Assembly: GCF_023822045.1 (NCBI RefSeq)
Contig: NZ_CP084712.1
Coordinates: 4,337,001 to 4,401,000, forward strand
DNA from: Sphingopyxis sp. USTB-05
GTDB lineage: Bacteria > Pseudomonadota > Alphaproteobacteria > Sphingomonadales > Sphingomonadaceae
DNA: 64,000 bases
Direction: 5' to 3'
In this document: in pieces, positions 20,715-28,431 of the stretch
Position numbering within the stretch: position 1 is the stretch's first letter
Layout of the letters: each line of letters starts with the position of its first letter
Notes under the pieces: model-generated
What the model was told of the DNA's origin: nothing
Databases searched by the model: none
The model's input: the letters and a program-made list of their open reading frames with translations, nothing else
Position numbers and translations under genes: made by a program

Positions 20715-21959
20715 ATGCACAAGCCGGCCCAATCCCCCCAACGGAGCCTGCCGGGCGACCGTGAAATGGTGGTCATGATGGCGATGGTCATGGCGCTCAA
20801 TGCGCTCGCCATCGATTCGATGCTGCCTGCGCTTCCCGCGATCGGCGAAGCGCTGGGCGTTACTGTCGCGAACGATCGCCAGCATGTCATCTCGATCTAT
20901 TTGCTCGGCATCGGCTTTGGCTCGCTGCTTTACGGCCCTCTGTCGGACCGCTTCGGGCGCAAGGGCGTGCTCGTTCCGGCGCTTTTCGCCTATCTCGCGC
21001 TCGCGATCGGCTGCGGCCTCGCGACGAGCTTTGCGATGCTGCTCGTGCTGCGCTTCATCCACGGGCTGATCAGCGCAGCGCTCGGCGTCATCGTCGTCGC
21101 GGTGATCCGCGACCTTTTTGCCGGCGATGCGATGGCAAAGCGCCTATCGCTGATCTTCCTTGTCTTCATGATCGTGCCGATCATCGCGCCGACGATCGGC
21201 GCCGGGATCGCCGCAGTCGCGGGCTGGCGCGCGATCTTCATCGTGCTCGCGGTGATGTCGATCGTCATGCTGTTCTGGCTGCGCCGGCTGCCGGAAACGC
21301 TCGCTCCCGCCGATGTGCGTCCGCTCGACCTGCGCACGATGATTGCGGGCTGGGCGACAGTGACGCGGCACCGCCGCGCCGCGGGCTATATGATCGCGTC
21401 GGGGATGATGCAGGGCGCGCTCTACGGCTATCTCAACAGCAGCGAACAGATCATCGCCGAGGTGTTCGGGGCGCAGGCGATGTTCCCGCTGATCTTTGCG
21501 TGCGTCGCGGTGGGCATCGCGATCGCCAACTTCTCCAATGCGGCGATCGTCGAACGGTTTGGTGCGCGGCGTGTGTCGCAGTCGGCAGTTTTCGCCTTCA
21601 TGGCGACCTCGATCCTGCAGATCGTCGCGGCGCTGAGCGGTGTCGAGACGCTGTGGATGTTCACCGCGCTGATGATGGTCAACGTCGGCCTCGTCGGATT
21701 TATCGGCAGCAACTTCGGATCCATCGCAATGGAGGATTTCGGGCATATGGCGGGCGTTGCGTCGTCGTATCAGAGCTTTGCCAAGACCTTGCTTGCGGCG
21801 ACGGTGGGCGCGGCGATCGGGCAGCAATATGACGGCACGACGCTGCCGCTCGCTTATGCCTTTCTGATCAGCGCGGTGGTCGGCCTTGCTCTCGTCTTTT
21901 GGGCCGAACGTGGCAAGCTGTTCACACGGCCGGGAACGGCGCCGAAAAGTCCCTATTAG
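20715..21959 (+). CDS. Bcr/CflA-type MFS drug efflux transporter
   Basis: A 414-residue, 12-segment major facilitator. N-terminal NALAIDSMLPALPAIGEALGV is the signature start of the Bcr/CflA drug-resistance subfamily, followed by the loop 2-3 motif GPLSDRFGRKGVL (motif A) and LRFIHGLISAALGVIVVAVIRDLF. Expected to export drugs or small metabolites by proton antiport across the inner membrane. Substrate is unknown. The ATG at 20715 starts a short cytoplasmic tail before the first helix. It appears to be transcribed alone. Confidence 0.92.
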   Translation: MHKPAQSPQRSLPGDREMVVMMAMVMALNALAIDSMLPALPAIGEALGVTVANDRQHVISIYLLGIGFGSLLYGPLSDRFGRKGVLVPALFAYLALAIGCGLATSFAMLLVLRFIHGLISAALGVIVVAVIRDLFAGDAMAKRLSLIFLVFMIVPIIAPTIGAGIAAVAGWRAIFIVLAVMSIVMLFWLRRLPETLAPADVRPLDLRTMIAGWATVTRHRRAAGYMIASGMMQGALYGYLNSSEQIIAEVFGAQAMFPLIFACVAVGIAIANFSNAAIVERFGARRVSQSAVFAFMATSILQIVAALSGVETLWMFTALMMVNVGLVGFIGSNFGSIAMEDFGHMAGVASSYQSFAKTLLAATVGAAIGQQYDGTTLPLAYAFLISAVVGLALVFWAERGKLFTRPGTAPKSPY

Positions 21960-22026
21960 GCCGCCGCACCGGTTTGCGATCCCGAGGCAGCTTAGGGGGG
22001 TGAGCGGACGTTCCATCGCCCGCTTC

Positions 22027-22117
22027 CGTCATCCCGGGCTTGACCCGGGATCCCGCTTTTTGATGCATTCACTGGCTTCGACTTCAAGCGGGATCCCGGA
22101 TCAAGTCCGGGGTGGCG
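22027..22117. repeat. Dispersed palindromic repeat, family A, copy 1
   Basis: Two half-units in inverted orientation, starting CGTCATCCCGGGCTTGACCC and ending GGATCAAGTCCGGGGTGGCG, around an internal GCGGGATCCC/GGGATCCCGC pair. Same element at 36296, 42671 and 59602. Intergenic, between the MFS gene and ung. Confidence 0.9.
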
Positions 22118-22205
22118 ATGATGAAGAGGTTCGCAATTCGTCGAGGCCGGCCGTTTGCGGGCAACGGTACTGGACAAGGCCGCGCTCCTCTGGTGAAGCG
22201 CGGGC

Positions 22206-22919
22206 ATGTCTGAGGTTAAACTGCATCCCGACTGGCTTGCACGCATCGGCGGCGAGTTCGAGCAGCCCTATATGGCGGCGCTGAAGCAATTCCTGGCTGA
22301 CGAGCGCGCGAAGGGGAAGGCAATCTTTCCGCGCCCGCGCGACTGGTTCGCAGCGCTCGACGCAACGCCGCCGCAGGATGTGCGCGTCGTCATTCTTGGG
22401 CAGGATCCCTATCACGGCCCGGGGCAGGCGCATGGCCTTTGCTTTTCGGTCCAGCCCGGCGTGCGGACGCCGCCGAGCCTCGTCAACATCTATAAGGAAA
22501 TGCGCAGCGACCTGGGGATTGAGCCTGCAGCGCATGGTTATCTTGACCATTGGGCGCAGCAGGGCGTGCTGCTGCTCAACAATTGCCTGACGGTCGAGAG
22601 CGGGATGGCCGCATCGCATCAGGGCAAGGGGTGGGAGAAGTTCACCGACGCGGTCGTCGCCACCGTTGCGGCCGATCCGGCGCCCAAGGTCTTCATCCTG
22701 TGGGGCAGCCATGCGCAGAAGAAGGCGGCTAATGTCGCGGGGCTGGGAGCGGGCAGCCCGCACCTGATCCTGCGCGCGCCGCATCCCTCGCCTTTGTCGG
22801 CGTACAACGGTTTTTTCGGGTCGCGGCCGTTCAGCCAGGCTAATGCCTTCCTCGAAGCGCAGGGTCGCGGCGCGATCGACTGGCGGTTACCCGAAACTCC
22901 GGACGTCGCCAAAACATGA
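22206..22919 (+). CDS. ung: Uracil-DNA glycosylase
   Basis: Excises uracil from DNA to start base-excision repair. The 237-residue family 1 UDG has the catalytic water-activating motif GQDPYHGPGQAHGLCFSV, the uracil-binding LLLNNCLTVE, and the minor-groove/Leu-intercalation loop HPSPLSAYNGFFGSRPFS near the C-terminus. Length is normal. ATG at 22206 was used. The stop overlaps the next gene's ATG (ATGA at 22916-22919), so the permease downstream is probably coupled by operon position only. Confidence 0.98.
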   Translation: MSEVKLHPDWLARIGGEFEQPYMAALKQFLADERAKGKAIFPRPRDWFAALDATPPQDVRVVILGQDPYHGPGQAHGLCFSVQPGVRTPPSLVNIYKEMRSDLGIEPAAHGYLDHWAQQGVLLLNNCLTVESGMAASHQGKGWEKFTDAVVATVAADPAPKVFILWGSHAQKKAANVAGLGAGSPHLILRAPHPSPLSAYNGFFGSRPFSQANAFLEAQGRGAIDWRLPETPDVAKT

Positions 22920-23674
22920 GCCTGCTTTCCGATCCGCTGACGCTGCTGGTGCTTGCCATTGCGGTGATCCTGCTCGGGCTGGCCAAGGGCGGACTGTCGG
23001 GCGTCGGGGCGCTCGCGACGCCGCTGGTCGCGCTGGTGCTGCCGCCGACGATCGCCGCTGCGCTGCTGCTGCCGATATTGATCGTGCAGGACGTCGTCAG
23101 CGTCTGGTCGTTCCGCAAGACGTGGGACGGCTGGGTTATCGCGTGGATGCTGCCTGGCGCCGCCGTGGGTATCGCGGCGGGCTATGCCTATGCCGAACGC
23201 GTCGACGAAGCGAAGCTGATGGCGGCTCTGGGCGCGATCACGCTGGCGTTCGGCCTCTATCGGCTGTGGGTCGAGCGCGGTGGGCGCGTCGTTGCCGCAT
23301 CGACCTCCCCGGGCTGGGTCGGCAGCCTGTTCGGGGTCGCGACGGGTTTCACCAGCCAGATTGCGCACGCGGGCGGCCCACCGTTCCAGATGTGGGTAAC
23401 GCCGCGCCGCCTGCCGCACCTTGTCTTCGTGGGCACGAGTTCGATCCTGTTTGCCGCGATCAACTGGATGAAGGTGCCCGCCTATATCGCGCTCGGCGCC
23501 TTCCCGCATGAGGTTCTTGTCGCAGCGCTGCTGCTGATGCCGCTCGCGATCGTCTCGACGTTGCTCACTGTGCGTTGGTTGAAGCGGATCGACGGCGCGC
23601 GTTTCTATGTCATCATCTATCTGCTGATGGTCCCGCTCGGCGCGAAGCTGGTCTGGGACGGGCTGGCGGGATAA
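22916..23674 (+). CDS. TauE/SafE-family (TSUP) permease
   Basis: A 252-residue polytopic inner-membrane protein with about eight hydrophobic segments. LLGLAKGGLSGVGALATPLVAL at the start and a second related segment, GVATGFTSQIAHAGGPPFQMW, are the two repeats typical of the TSUP/TauE/SafE family, which exports or moves sulfite, sulfoacetate or other organosulfur anions. The true substrate is not evident. It overlaps ung by four bases. Nothing else for sulfur metabolism is next to it, although two sulfotransferases lie 12 kb away. Confidence 0.88.
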   Translation: MSLLSDPLTLLVLAIAVILLGLAKGGLSGVGALATPLVALVLPPTIAAALLLPILIVQDVVSVWSFRKTWDGWVIAWMLPGAAVGIAAGYAYAERVDEAKLMAALGAITLAFGLYRLWVERGGRVVAASTSPGWVGSLFGVATGFTSQIAHAGGPPFQMWVTPRRLPHLVFVGTSSILFAAINWMKVPAYIALGAFPHEVLVAALLLMPLAIVSTLLTVRWLKRIDGARFYVIIYLLMVPLGAKLVWDGLAG

Positions 23675-23751
23675 GAGGCGACGCGGGCAGGCAAAGGGCG
23701 TAGACTGGCCGAGGCGGGCATAGGCGTCCGCCACATTTCAAGGTATTGACC

Positions 23752-23883
23752 ATGGCCAAGAGCCAGAAGAAATCGAGCCGCGAAGCCCGCAAGCCCAAGG
23801 CGGAAAAGCCCAAGAAGCCCAATGCGAGCAATCCATCGACCAAGGTGGGCGTCGTCGCAGGGCTCGATAATATGAAGAAATAG
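23752..23883 (+). CDS. Small Lys-rich protein, 43 residues
   Basis: A short ORF (ATG at 23752, TAG at 23881-23883) reading MAKSQKKSSREARKPKAEKP then a Pro/Asn-rich middle and GVVAGLDNMKK. It is highly basic with no hydrophobic segment, so it may bind nucleic acid or ribosome. Similar short MxKSQKxSxREARKPKA proteins occur in many Proteobacteria as conserved hypotheticals, which argues that it is real; I cannot name a function. It lies 77 bases after the TSUP gene and 26 bases before the DUF427 gene on the same strand. Confidence 0.7.
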   Translation: MAKSQKKSSREARKPKAEKPKKPNASNPSTKVGVVAGLDNMKK

Positions 23884-23909
23884 CCGCGCGCGGCGGAAGC
23901 GGGGTCGAG

Positions 23910-24191
23910 ATGGTGCAGGCACGGTGGAACGGTGCGGTGATCGCCGACAGCGACGATACGGTTGTCGTTGAAGGCAATCATTATTTCCCGTTGGATGCGG
24001 TCGATGCCGCACTATTGTCCGACAGCGCGACGACGAGCGTTTGTCCCTGGAAGGGGCTGGCGCATTATCATCATGTCACTGTGGGCGGGCAGGTGAACCG
24101 GGACGCCGCCTGGTATTATCCCGATCCGAAGGAAGCGGCGGCCGCGATCAAGGATCGCATCGCCTTCTGGAAGGGCGTTGAGGTCGGCTGA
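23910..24191 (+). CDS. DUF427 domain protein
   Basis: A 93-residue protein. ARWNGAVIADSDDTVVVEGNHYFP, SVCPWKGLAHYHHVTVGG and AAWYYPDPKEAAAAIKDRIAFWKGVEV are the family's conserved blocks, the CPWKG and WYYP motifs being diagnostic of DUF427. No signal or membrane segment, so probably cytosolic. Family members are small beta-barrel proteins of unknown biochemical role. It is followed after 10 bases by the YaiI-type gene on the same strand, suggesting a shared transcript. Confidence 0.92.
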   Translation: MVQARWNGAVIADSDDTVVVEGNHYFPLDAVDAALLSDSATTSVCPWKGLAHYHHVTVGGQVNRDAAWYYPDPKEAAAAIKDRIAFWKGVEVG

Positions 24192-24201
24192 ATCTTTTCC
24201 C

Positions 24202-24666
24202 ATGACCAACGCCATCCAGATTCTTGTCGATGCCGACGCCTGCCCGGTGAAGGATGAAATCTACCGCGTCGCCTGGCGGCATGAGGTGGCGGTGAAGGTC
24301 GTGAGCAACAGCCGGCTGCGTGTTCCCGAGCACCCGCTGATCGAGCGCGTTGTCGTGTCCGATGGCTTCGATGCAGCCGACGACTGGATAGCGGAAGCCG
24401 CCGATGCGCACAGCATCGTCGTCACTGCCGACATACTGCTTGCCGACCGCGCGCTGAAGGCAGGGGCAACCGTGCTCGGTCCGAACGGAAAGCCCTTCAC
24501 CCTCGCGTCGATCGGCCCCGCGATCGCGACGCGCGCGATCATGGCCGACCTGCGTTCGGGAATGGGTGAGGGGATGGGTGGTCCGCCGCCCTTTTCGAAG
24601 GCCGACCGTTCGCAATTTCTGCAGGCGCTCGATAGCGCATTGGTCCGGGTTAAGCGCCAAGCGTAG
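24202..24666 (+). CDS. YaiI/YqxD-family (DUF188) protein
   Basis: A 154-residue protein with the family's start ILVDADACPVKDEIYRVA, then VVSNSRLRVP, VVTADILLADRALKAGATVLGPNGKPF and the C-terminal GGPPPFSKADRSQFLQALD, all typical for the UPF0178/DUF188 family, whose fold is PIN-like nuclease. The ATG at 24202 was chosen over one eight codons upstream because the family begins directly with ...IQILVDADACP. The catalytic acidic residues of the PIN-like fold (VDADAC, TADILLAD) are present. Substrate is not known. Confidence 0.93.
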   Translation: MTNAIQILVDADACPVKDEIYRVAWRHEVAVKVVSNSRLRVPEHPLIERVVVSDGFDAADDWIAEAADAHSIVVTADILLADRALKAGATVLGPNGKPFTLASIGPAIATRAIMADLRSGMGEGMGGPPPFSKADRSQFLQALDSALVRVKRQA

Positions 24667-24813
24667 ATTCTCTCGTTTCTTTTCAGCGGTATATGAAATT
24701 TCTCCGGCCGAGTGATGGCGATCACGGCCGCCCGTCCGGCTGCGCGGCATAAGCGGGGCATCGGGACCGACCCGAACCAAATTCAGATCGACGGATGAGA
24801 AAAGGAAGAGACG

Positions 24814-24999
24814 ATGACCAAGAAGATGTTTTTCGCCCCTGTGCTTGCGCTCTCCATCGCGCTGTCGGCGACCCCGGCAATGGCGCAGTCGGCGCAGCCC
24901 GCACAGGGCAGCATGACGGTGACATCCAACCCGGTGCAGATCCTGATCGGCCTGTTGCTCCCCGCGGTGCAGAAGGTCCGCGAAGCCGCGGCACGCTGA
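24814..24999 (+). CDS. Small secreted peptide with a prepilin-like C-terminal helix
   Basis: A 61-residue ORF preceded by a strong GGAAGAG ribosome-binding site. Residues 1-25 are a Sec signal (MTKKMFFAPVLALSIALSA, cleavage after AMA). The mature part is about 36 residues: a short Ser/Gln-rich section, then PVQILIGLLLPAVQKVREAA and a terminal Ala/Arg. That helix closely resembles the hydrophobic N-terminal helix of planctomycete-type prepilin-like (DUF1559) proteins, but here it is at the C-terminus and there is no prepilin peptidase site. Function is unknown. It could be a periplasmic membrane-active peptide or a small structural component. A hairpin follows. Confidence 0.68.
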   Translation: MTKKMFFAPVLALSIALSATPAMAQSAQPAQGSMTVTSNPVQILIGLLLPAVQKVREAAAR

Positions 25000-25046
25000 T
25001 CGACAGATTTTCGTCTCCGGCCCGGCCCACCACGCCGGTCCGGAAC

Positions 25047-25090
25047 ACAGCCCTCCCGCCCCTGCGACCCAGGCGGGAGGGCTGTCTTGA
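25047..25090 (+). terminator. 14-bp perfect hairpin after the secreted peptide gene
   Basis: ACAGCCCTCCCGCC (25047-25060) pairs with GGCGGGAGGGCTGT (25072-25085), loop 11 bases, followed by CTTGATT. The stem is strong but the U-tract is weak, so it may act as a terminator or as a 3'-end stabiliser. Confidence 0.65.
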
Positions 25091-25153
25091 TTCCGGCACC
25101 TTGAACCCCCGGTGCATCGCGCATAGACTTCGACGCGAAGGGTGTGGCCGACG

Positions 25154-25606
25154 ATGCTTTCCATTCTGCCTTTGCTGTTGATCGCAAGCGCGCCCGAAGC
25201 GCCGCCGTCCGCCACCGCCGCGGCGTCGGCTGTCCCAAGGGCGACCCCTGTGACGATCGAATATTATTATCGCATCCGCTGGGGCGGCATGGATGAGTTC
25301 CGCGCGCTCTATGCAAAGAACCACCAGCCGATCCTCGACGAGATGAAGCGGCTGGGTTTTATCACCCGGATCGAGACGACCACCCCTTTCACCCATATGG
25401 CGGGCGGAACGCGATGGGACCTGCGCGTGACGATCACCTATCGCGGCGCCGAGGACGCGGTCGGCGATGGCACCGGATATGATGCCGCAGCAGAAGCTGT
25501 CGGTGCGCGCCTGTTCCCCGACCTCGCTAAGTTCAAGGCCGAAGAGGCCAAGCGCTTCGCGCTGGTCGAGGAGCATTGGGACGTGATCGTCAACAGCAAG
25601 GAGTGA
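25154..25606 (+). CDS. Hypothetical exported protein
   Basis: A 150-residue protein with a short N-terminal hydrophobic segment (MLSILPLLLIASA) and a mature part starting EYYYRIRWGGMDEFRALYAKNHQPILDEMKRLG. The pattern YYYRIRWG...F..LY.KNH.P.L resembles small secreted or periplasmic proteins of unknown function that I cannot name; the fold may be a ferredoxin-like dimeric alpha/beta barrel (EthD/ABM type), inferred only from length and the YYYRxRWG...DEFRALYAKNHQP start. I prefer the ATG at 25154; a GTG 12 bases upstream is possible. No neighbour gives context. Confidence 0.75.
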   Translation: MLSILPLLLIASAPEAPPSATAAASAVPRATPVTIEYYYRIRWGGMDEFRALYAKNHQPILDEMKRLGFITRIETTTPFTHMAGGTRWDLRVTITYRGAEDAVGDGTGYDAAAEAVGARLFPDLAKFKAEEAKRFALVEEHWDVIVNSKE

Positions 25607-25635
25607 GCGTGCGGGCGGCCCGAAAGGCCCGCCGA

Positions 25636-25857
25636 TCAGTTCCCGGCGCGGCGGTGCGTGACGAAGGCGAGCAGCAGCACGACCGAGATTACGCCGACCA
25701 GCATGCCGGCGGTTGTCGTCACCATCGTGATAGAGCCCGCCGGATCGTTCGAGTTCCACGCGCCGCTTTGCGTCCGGTCGATCATCCACCAGGCGCCGGC
25801 GACGACGATAAGATCGAGCAGGACCAGCCCGAGTAGCGCACGCGTCGATTTTTTCAT
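25636..25857 (-). CDS. Small two-segment membrane protein
   Basis: A 73-residue protein with two hydrophobic segments (residues about 8-24, LLGLVLLDLIVVAGAWWM; and 48-67, TTAGMLVGVISVVLLLAFV) joined by a short hydrophilic loop containing SNDPAGS. Both ends are basic, so N-in/C-in topology is likely. The sequence is not one I recognise by family. It stands alone on the minus strand between two plus-strand genes, with AGGAATTTTC before its ATG. Confidence 0.7.
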   Translation of the reverse strand: MKKSTRALLGLVLLDLIVVAGAWWMIDRTQSGAWNSNDPAGSITMVTTTAGMLVGVISVVLLLAFVTHRRAGN

Positions 25858-25957
25858 GAAAATTCCTCCCCCGAAATCCCGCCAGCTTTCTTCGCTGTCA
25901 GGTGATTGCCGGGCATGTTAGCTTCGGGTCTCGCGAAATTCTACAGGAGTCGGGACC

Positions 25958-26647
25958 ATGGCGGCGCTTCCTACGATCATCCTCGTTCACGGTTTCTGGG
26001 GCGGTGCGGCGCACTGGGCAAAGGCGATCGTCGAGCTCGACAGACTGGGGCACAGGGGCATGCGCGCGGTCGAGCTGCCGCTGACTTCGCTTGCGGGCGA
26101 CGCGGCGCGAACGCGGCAGATCGCTGCGCAGGTCGATGGGCCGGTGCTGCTCGTCGGGCATAGCTATGGCGGCGCGGTAATCACCGAAGCGGGGAGCGCG
26201 CCGAATGTCGCGGGGCTAGTCTATATCGCCGCCTTTGCCCCCGATGCGGGCGAGAGCCCGGGCGCGCTGACGCAGCAGCACCCGCCCGCGGGCGCCGCGA
26301 ACCTTGCACCCGACGCCGACGGCTATCTCTGGATCAAACCCGAGAAGTTCCACGAAAGCTTCTGTCAGGATGTGAGCGCCGACGAGGCGCTGGTGATGGC
26401 GGTGACGCAAAAGGCGCCGCTTGCTTCGACCTTCGGCGAGGCGGTGAGCGATCCGGCGTGGCGCGCGAAGCCAAGCTGGTATCAGATTTCGAGCGAGGAC
26501 AGGATGATCGACCCGGCTAACCAGACGGCGATGTCGGGCCGGCTCGGCGCGCGCAAGATCATCACGCTCGAGGCCGGGCATGCCTCGCTCGCCTCGCGGC
26601 CTGTCGAGGTCGCGGCGCTGATCGACGAGGCGGCGCGTAGCCTGTAG
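25958..26647 (+). CDS. Alpha/beta hydrolase
   Basis: A 229-residue single-domain alpha/beta hydrolase. The oxyanion-hole strand IILVHGFWGGAAHW is near the N-terminus, the nucleophile elbow is GHSYGG (Ser at about residue 69), and the catalytic His is the H in EAGHASLASRP near the C-terminus. The Asp between them is most likely in SSEDRMIDP. This is the family of esterases/lactonases exemplified by plant methyl-ketone synthase-like and MhpC-like hydrolases; the substrate is not known. AGGAG precedes the ATG. No operon partner is obvious; the next gene starts 36 bases downstream. Confidence 0.9.
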   Translation: MAALPTIILVHGFWGGAAHWAKAIVELDRLGHRGMRAVELPLTSLAGDAARTRQIAAQVDGPVLLVGHSYGGAVITEAGSAPNVAGLVYIAAFAPDAGESPGALTQQHPPAGAANLAPDADGYLWIKPEKFHESFCQDVSADEALVMAVTQKAPLASTFGEAVSDPAWRAKPSWYQISSEDRMIDPANQTAMSGRLGARKIITLEAGHASLASRPVEVAALIDEAARSL

Positions 26648-26682
26648 TTGACCTCTGCCCTGGCTGGAGGCAGCATCGGGCG

Positions 26683-27030
26683 ATGGCGCGCCAATATACG
26701 ACCTTTGCCGAATTCTGGCCTTTCTATCTGCGCGAGCACAGCAAGGCGTCGACGCGCGCGCTGCATTATGTGGGGACGAGCCTTGTCGTGCTGATCGCGA
26801 TTGCTGCGGTCGTGGCGGGCCGCTGGGGGTGGCTGATCGCCTTGCCGCTCGCGGGCTATTTCTTTGCGTGGGTCGCGCATTTCGGGGTCGAGAAGAACCG
26901 GCCGGCGACCTTCACCTATCCGCTGTGGAGCCTCGCCGCCGATTTCAGGATGTGGGGACTGTGGCTGACCGGACGGCTGAACTCAGAGCTCGACCGTGCA
27001 GGCGTCGAGCGACAAAATCGATCAGACTGA
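26683..27030 (+). CDS. DUF962 (Mpo1-like) membrane protein
   Basis: A 115-residue protein. FWPFYLREHSKASTRALHYVGTSLVV is the characteristic DUF962 start with a conserved H-x...H pattern, followed by a hydrophobic pair and WVAHFGVEKNRPATFTYPLWSLAADFRMW. Yeast Mpo1 of this family is a metal-dependent dioxygenase of 2-hydroxy fatty acids; whether this short bacterial form does the same is inference. The conserved His residues (YLREHSK, LHYVGT, WVAHFG) fit metal ligands. It precedes a small DUF2061 gene by about 70 bases. Confidence 0.88.
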   Translation: MARQYTTFAEFWPFYLREHSKASTRALHYVGTSLVVLIAIAAVVAGRWGWLIALPLAGYFFAWVAHFGVEKNRPATFTYPLWSLAADFRMWGLWLTGRLNSELDRAGVERQNRSD

Positions 27031-27100
27031 CCTAAAGCCGCATCTAGCGCTTTTTGCGAATCATTCTTAAGTTGGTGCCTCGTTCCGTTGGAGATGCGCC

Positions 27101-27298
27101 ATGCCCCTCGATCTGATCAAGACCTTTACTTACCTCTCGATCCACCTGACCATCGGGTTCAGCGTCGCCTATGTGATGACGGGGTCGGTCGCGCTGGCGG
27201 GCGGGATCGCGATCATTGAACCATGTATCAATGCTGTCGCATTCTTCTTCCATGAAAAGGCGTGGAAGCGGGTTGGCATGCGGCGCGCCCTTGTCTGA
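27101..27298 (+). CDS. DUF2061 membrane protein
   Basis: A 65-residue membrane protein: LIKTFTYLSIHLTIGFSVAYVMTGSVALAGGIAIIEPCINAVAFFFHEKAWKR. The conserved K-TFTY start, S-I-H-L and the E-P...A-FFFHEK-W motif are the DUF2061 hallmark. Two helical segments are expected. Function unknown. It is followed by a short inverted repeat and the osmC gene. Confidence 0.9.
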   Translation: MPLDLIKTFTYLSIHLTIGFSVAYVMTGSVALAGGIAIIEPCINAVAFFFHEKAWKRVGMRRALV

Positions 27299-27316
27299 CC
27301 GAAGGATGGGTGCGGC

Positions 27317-27334
27317 CATACCTTTGTCGGTATG
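27317..27334. promoter_or_regulatory. Dyad in front of the OsmC gene
   Basis: CATACC-N6-GGTATG (perfect six-base arms) 63 bases before the OsmC start, after the DUF2061 stop. Could be an operator for a redox regulator or the end of the DUF2061 transcript. No T-run follows, which argues against a terminator. Confidence 0.35.
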
Positions 27335-27396
27335 CCCTTGTCGGCCCCTTGATGTAGAAACAGATACGAGACTCACCCCACAGAGGAGATAAGAGC

Positions 27397-27825
27397 ATGA
27401 CCGTCAATCGCGCATCCGCCCGCTACGAAGGTTTCGGCAAGGAAGGCAAGGGATCGATTACGACCAAATCGGGAGTGCTCGACAAGCAGCCCTATGGTTT
27501 CGGGACGCGCTTCGAGGGGCAGCCGGGGACGAACCCCGAGGAACTGATCGCCGCGGCGCATGCGGCCTGCTTCACGATGGCGCTGTCGTTCGGGCTCGCG
27601 CGCGCGGGCTATAATGGCGATACGCTCGAGACGAGTGCGGCGGTGACGCTGGAGCAGCAGGACGGCGGTTTCACGATCACCAAATCGGCGCTGACGCTGA
27701 CCGGCAAGGTGCCGGGGATCAGCGCTGATGAATTCGCCAAGATCGCCGAGGAAGCCGAGAAGAATTGCCCGGTGTCGAAACTGCTCGATTGCGAGATCAC
27801 GCTTGAGCACAGCCTTGAAGGCTAG
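27397..27825 (+). CDS. OsmC/Ohr-family peroxidase
   Basis: A 142-residue cytosolic thiol peroxidase of the OsmC family. The peroxidatic Cys lies in AAAHAACFTMALS (residue about 53) and the resolving Cys in AEEAEKNCPVSKLLDC (residue about 127), with the downstream hydrophobic helix intact. Conserved TKSGVLDKQPYGFGTRFEGQPGTNPEELIAAAHA is an OsmC N-terminal block. GAGGAG precedes the ATG at 27397. Its stop overlaps the end of the convergent 2H-phosphoesterase gene by four bases. Confidence 0.95.
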   Translation: MTVNRASARYEGFGKEGKGSITTKSGVLDKQPYGFGTRFEGQPGTNPEELIAAAHAACFTMALSFGLARAGYNGDTLETSAAVTLEQQDGGFTITKSALTLTGKVPGISADEFAKIAEEAEKNCPVSKLLDCEITLEHSLEG

Positions 27826-28406
27826 GCGGCGTAACGTAGCGCTGGGGGCAGTTCGTCTTCCATGAAGGCAAAGGCGCCCTGTGCGGGCGCGGGCAGTTGC
27901 CAGCGTTGCAGGACGCGGTGCCGGCTGTGGCCGACGTGGCTTTCGATGAGGACGAGGTCGCGGGGCGTCCAGTTCCACGCGAGCGGAACCGGATCGAACG
28001 GATGTCGGCCATAGCCGAGCGTGATGTGCGGGCGGAGCCCCGATTGGCGATACAATGGCTCGATCCCATGCGGTGCGAGCAAGGCGACGAGCGTTTCGTA
28101 TAGCTGACGAATTCCGGCAATGCTGCCGGCCGTGACGAGTTCGGCCCCTGCGTCCTTGCTGACGATACGGCCGAAGGGAATGGGGCTGGCAGCGGGCAGG
28201 CCCGCTTCGAACGCATTGGCGACCCGCTGACGCAGAAAGGGGTGCTGGGCCGACGTCTCGTCGATCGTGCACAGCGTGAGATGATAGTTCTGCGGCTTCA
28301 AGCCCGCGAACAGGTCGCCCGAAACAGGCGGCAACTGGCGCGCGAGCCAGCCGGCGCGGTCCGCGGCAACCTGAAACCCCAGAAAATAACGGAACATCGC
28401 GTTCAT
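27822..28406 (-). CDS. 2H phosphoesterase (2'-5' RNA ligase/ThpR-like), paralog 1
   Basis: A 194-residue 2H phosphoesterase. The two catalytic tetrapeptides are HLTL (His42) and HITL (His127), each with the preceding hydrophobic strand, as in ThpR/LigT-type enzymes that cleave or ligate 2',5' or 2',3'-cyclic phosphates in RNA. I chose the ATG at 28406 because GGAGG lies seven bases upstream; the alternatives at 28409 and 28397 are possible. A GTTC-N7-GTTC LexA-type motif sits 26 bases upstream. Two more divergent paralogs are at 32750 and 36414. Substrate unknown. Confidence 0.87.
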   Translation of the reverse strand: MNAMFRYFLGFQVAADRAGWLARQLPPVSGDLFAGLKPQNYHLTLCTIDETSAQHPFLRQRVANAFEAGLPAASPIPFGRIVSKDAGAELVTAGSIAGIRQLYETLVALLAPHGIEPLYRQSGLRPHITLGYGRHPFDPVPLAWNWTPRDLVLIESHVGHSRHRVLQRWQLPAPAQGAFAFMEDELPPALRYAA

Positions 28407-28431
28407 CATCCATCCTCCGAATCGGATCAAT

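Noticed and set aside
24814..24999. Calling the secreted peptide a type IV pilin or pseudopilin
   Set aside because: The hydrophobic helix is C-terminal, the N-terminus is a normal Sec signal and there is no Gly-Phe/Glu prepilin cleavage site.
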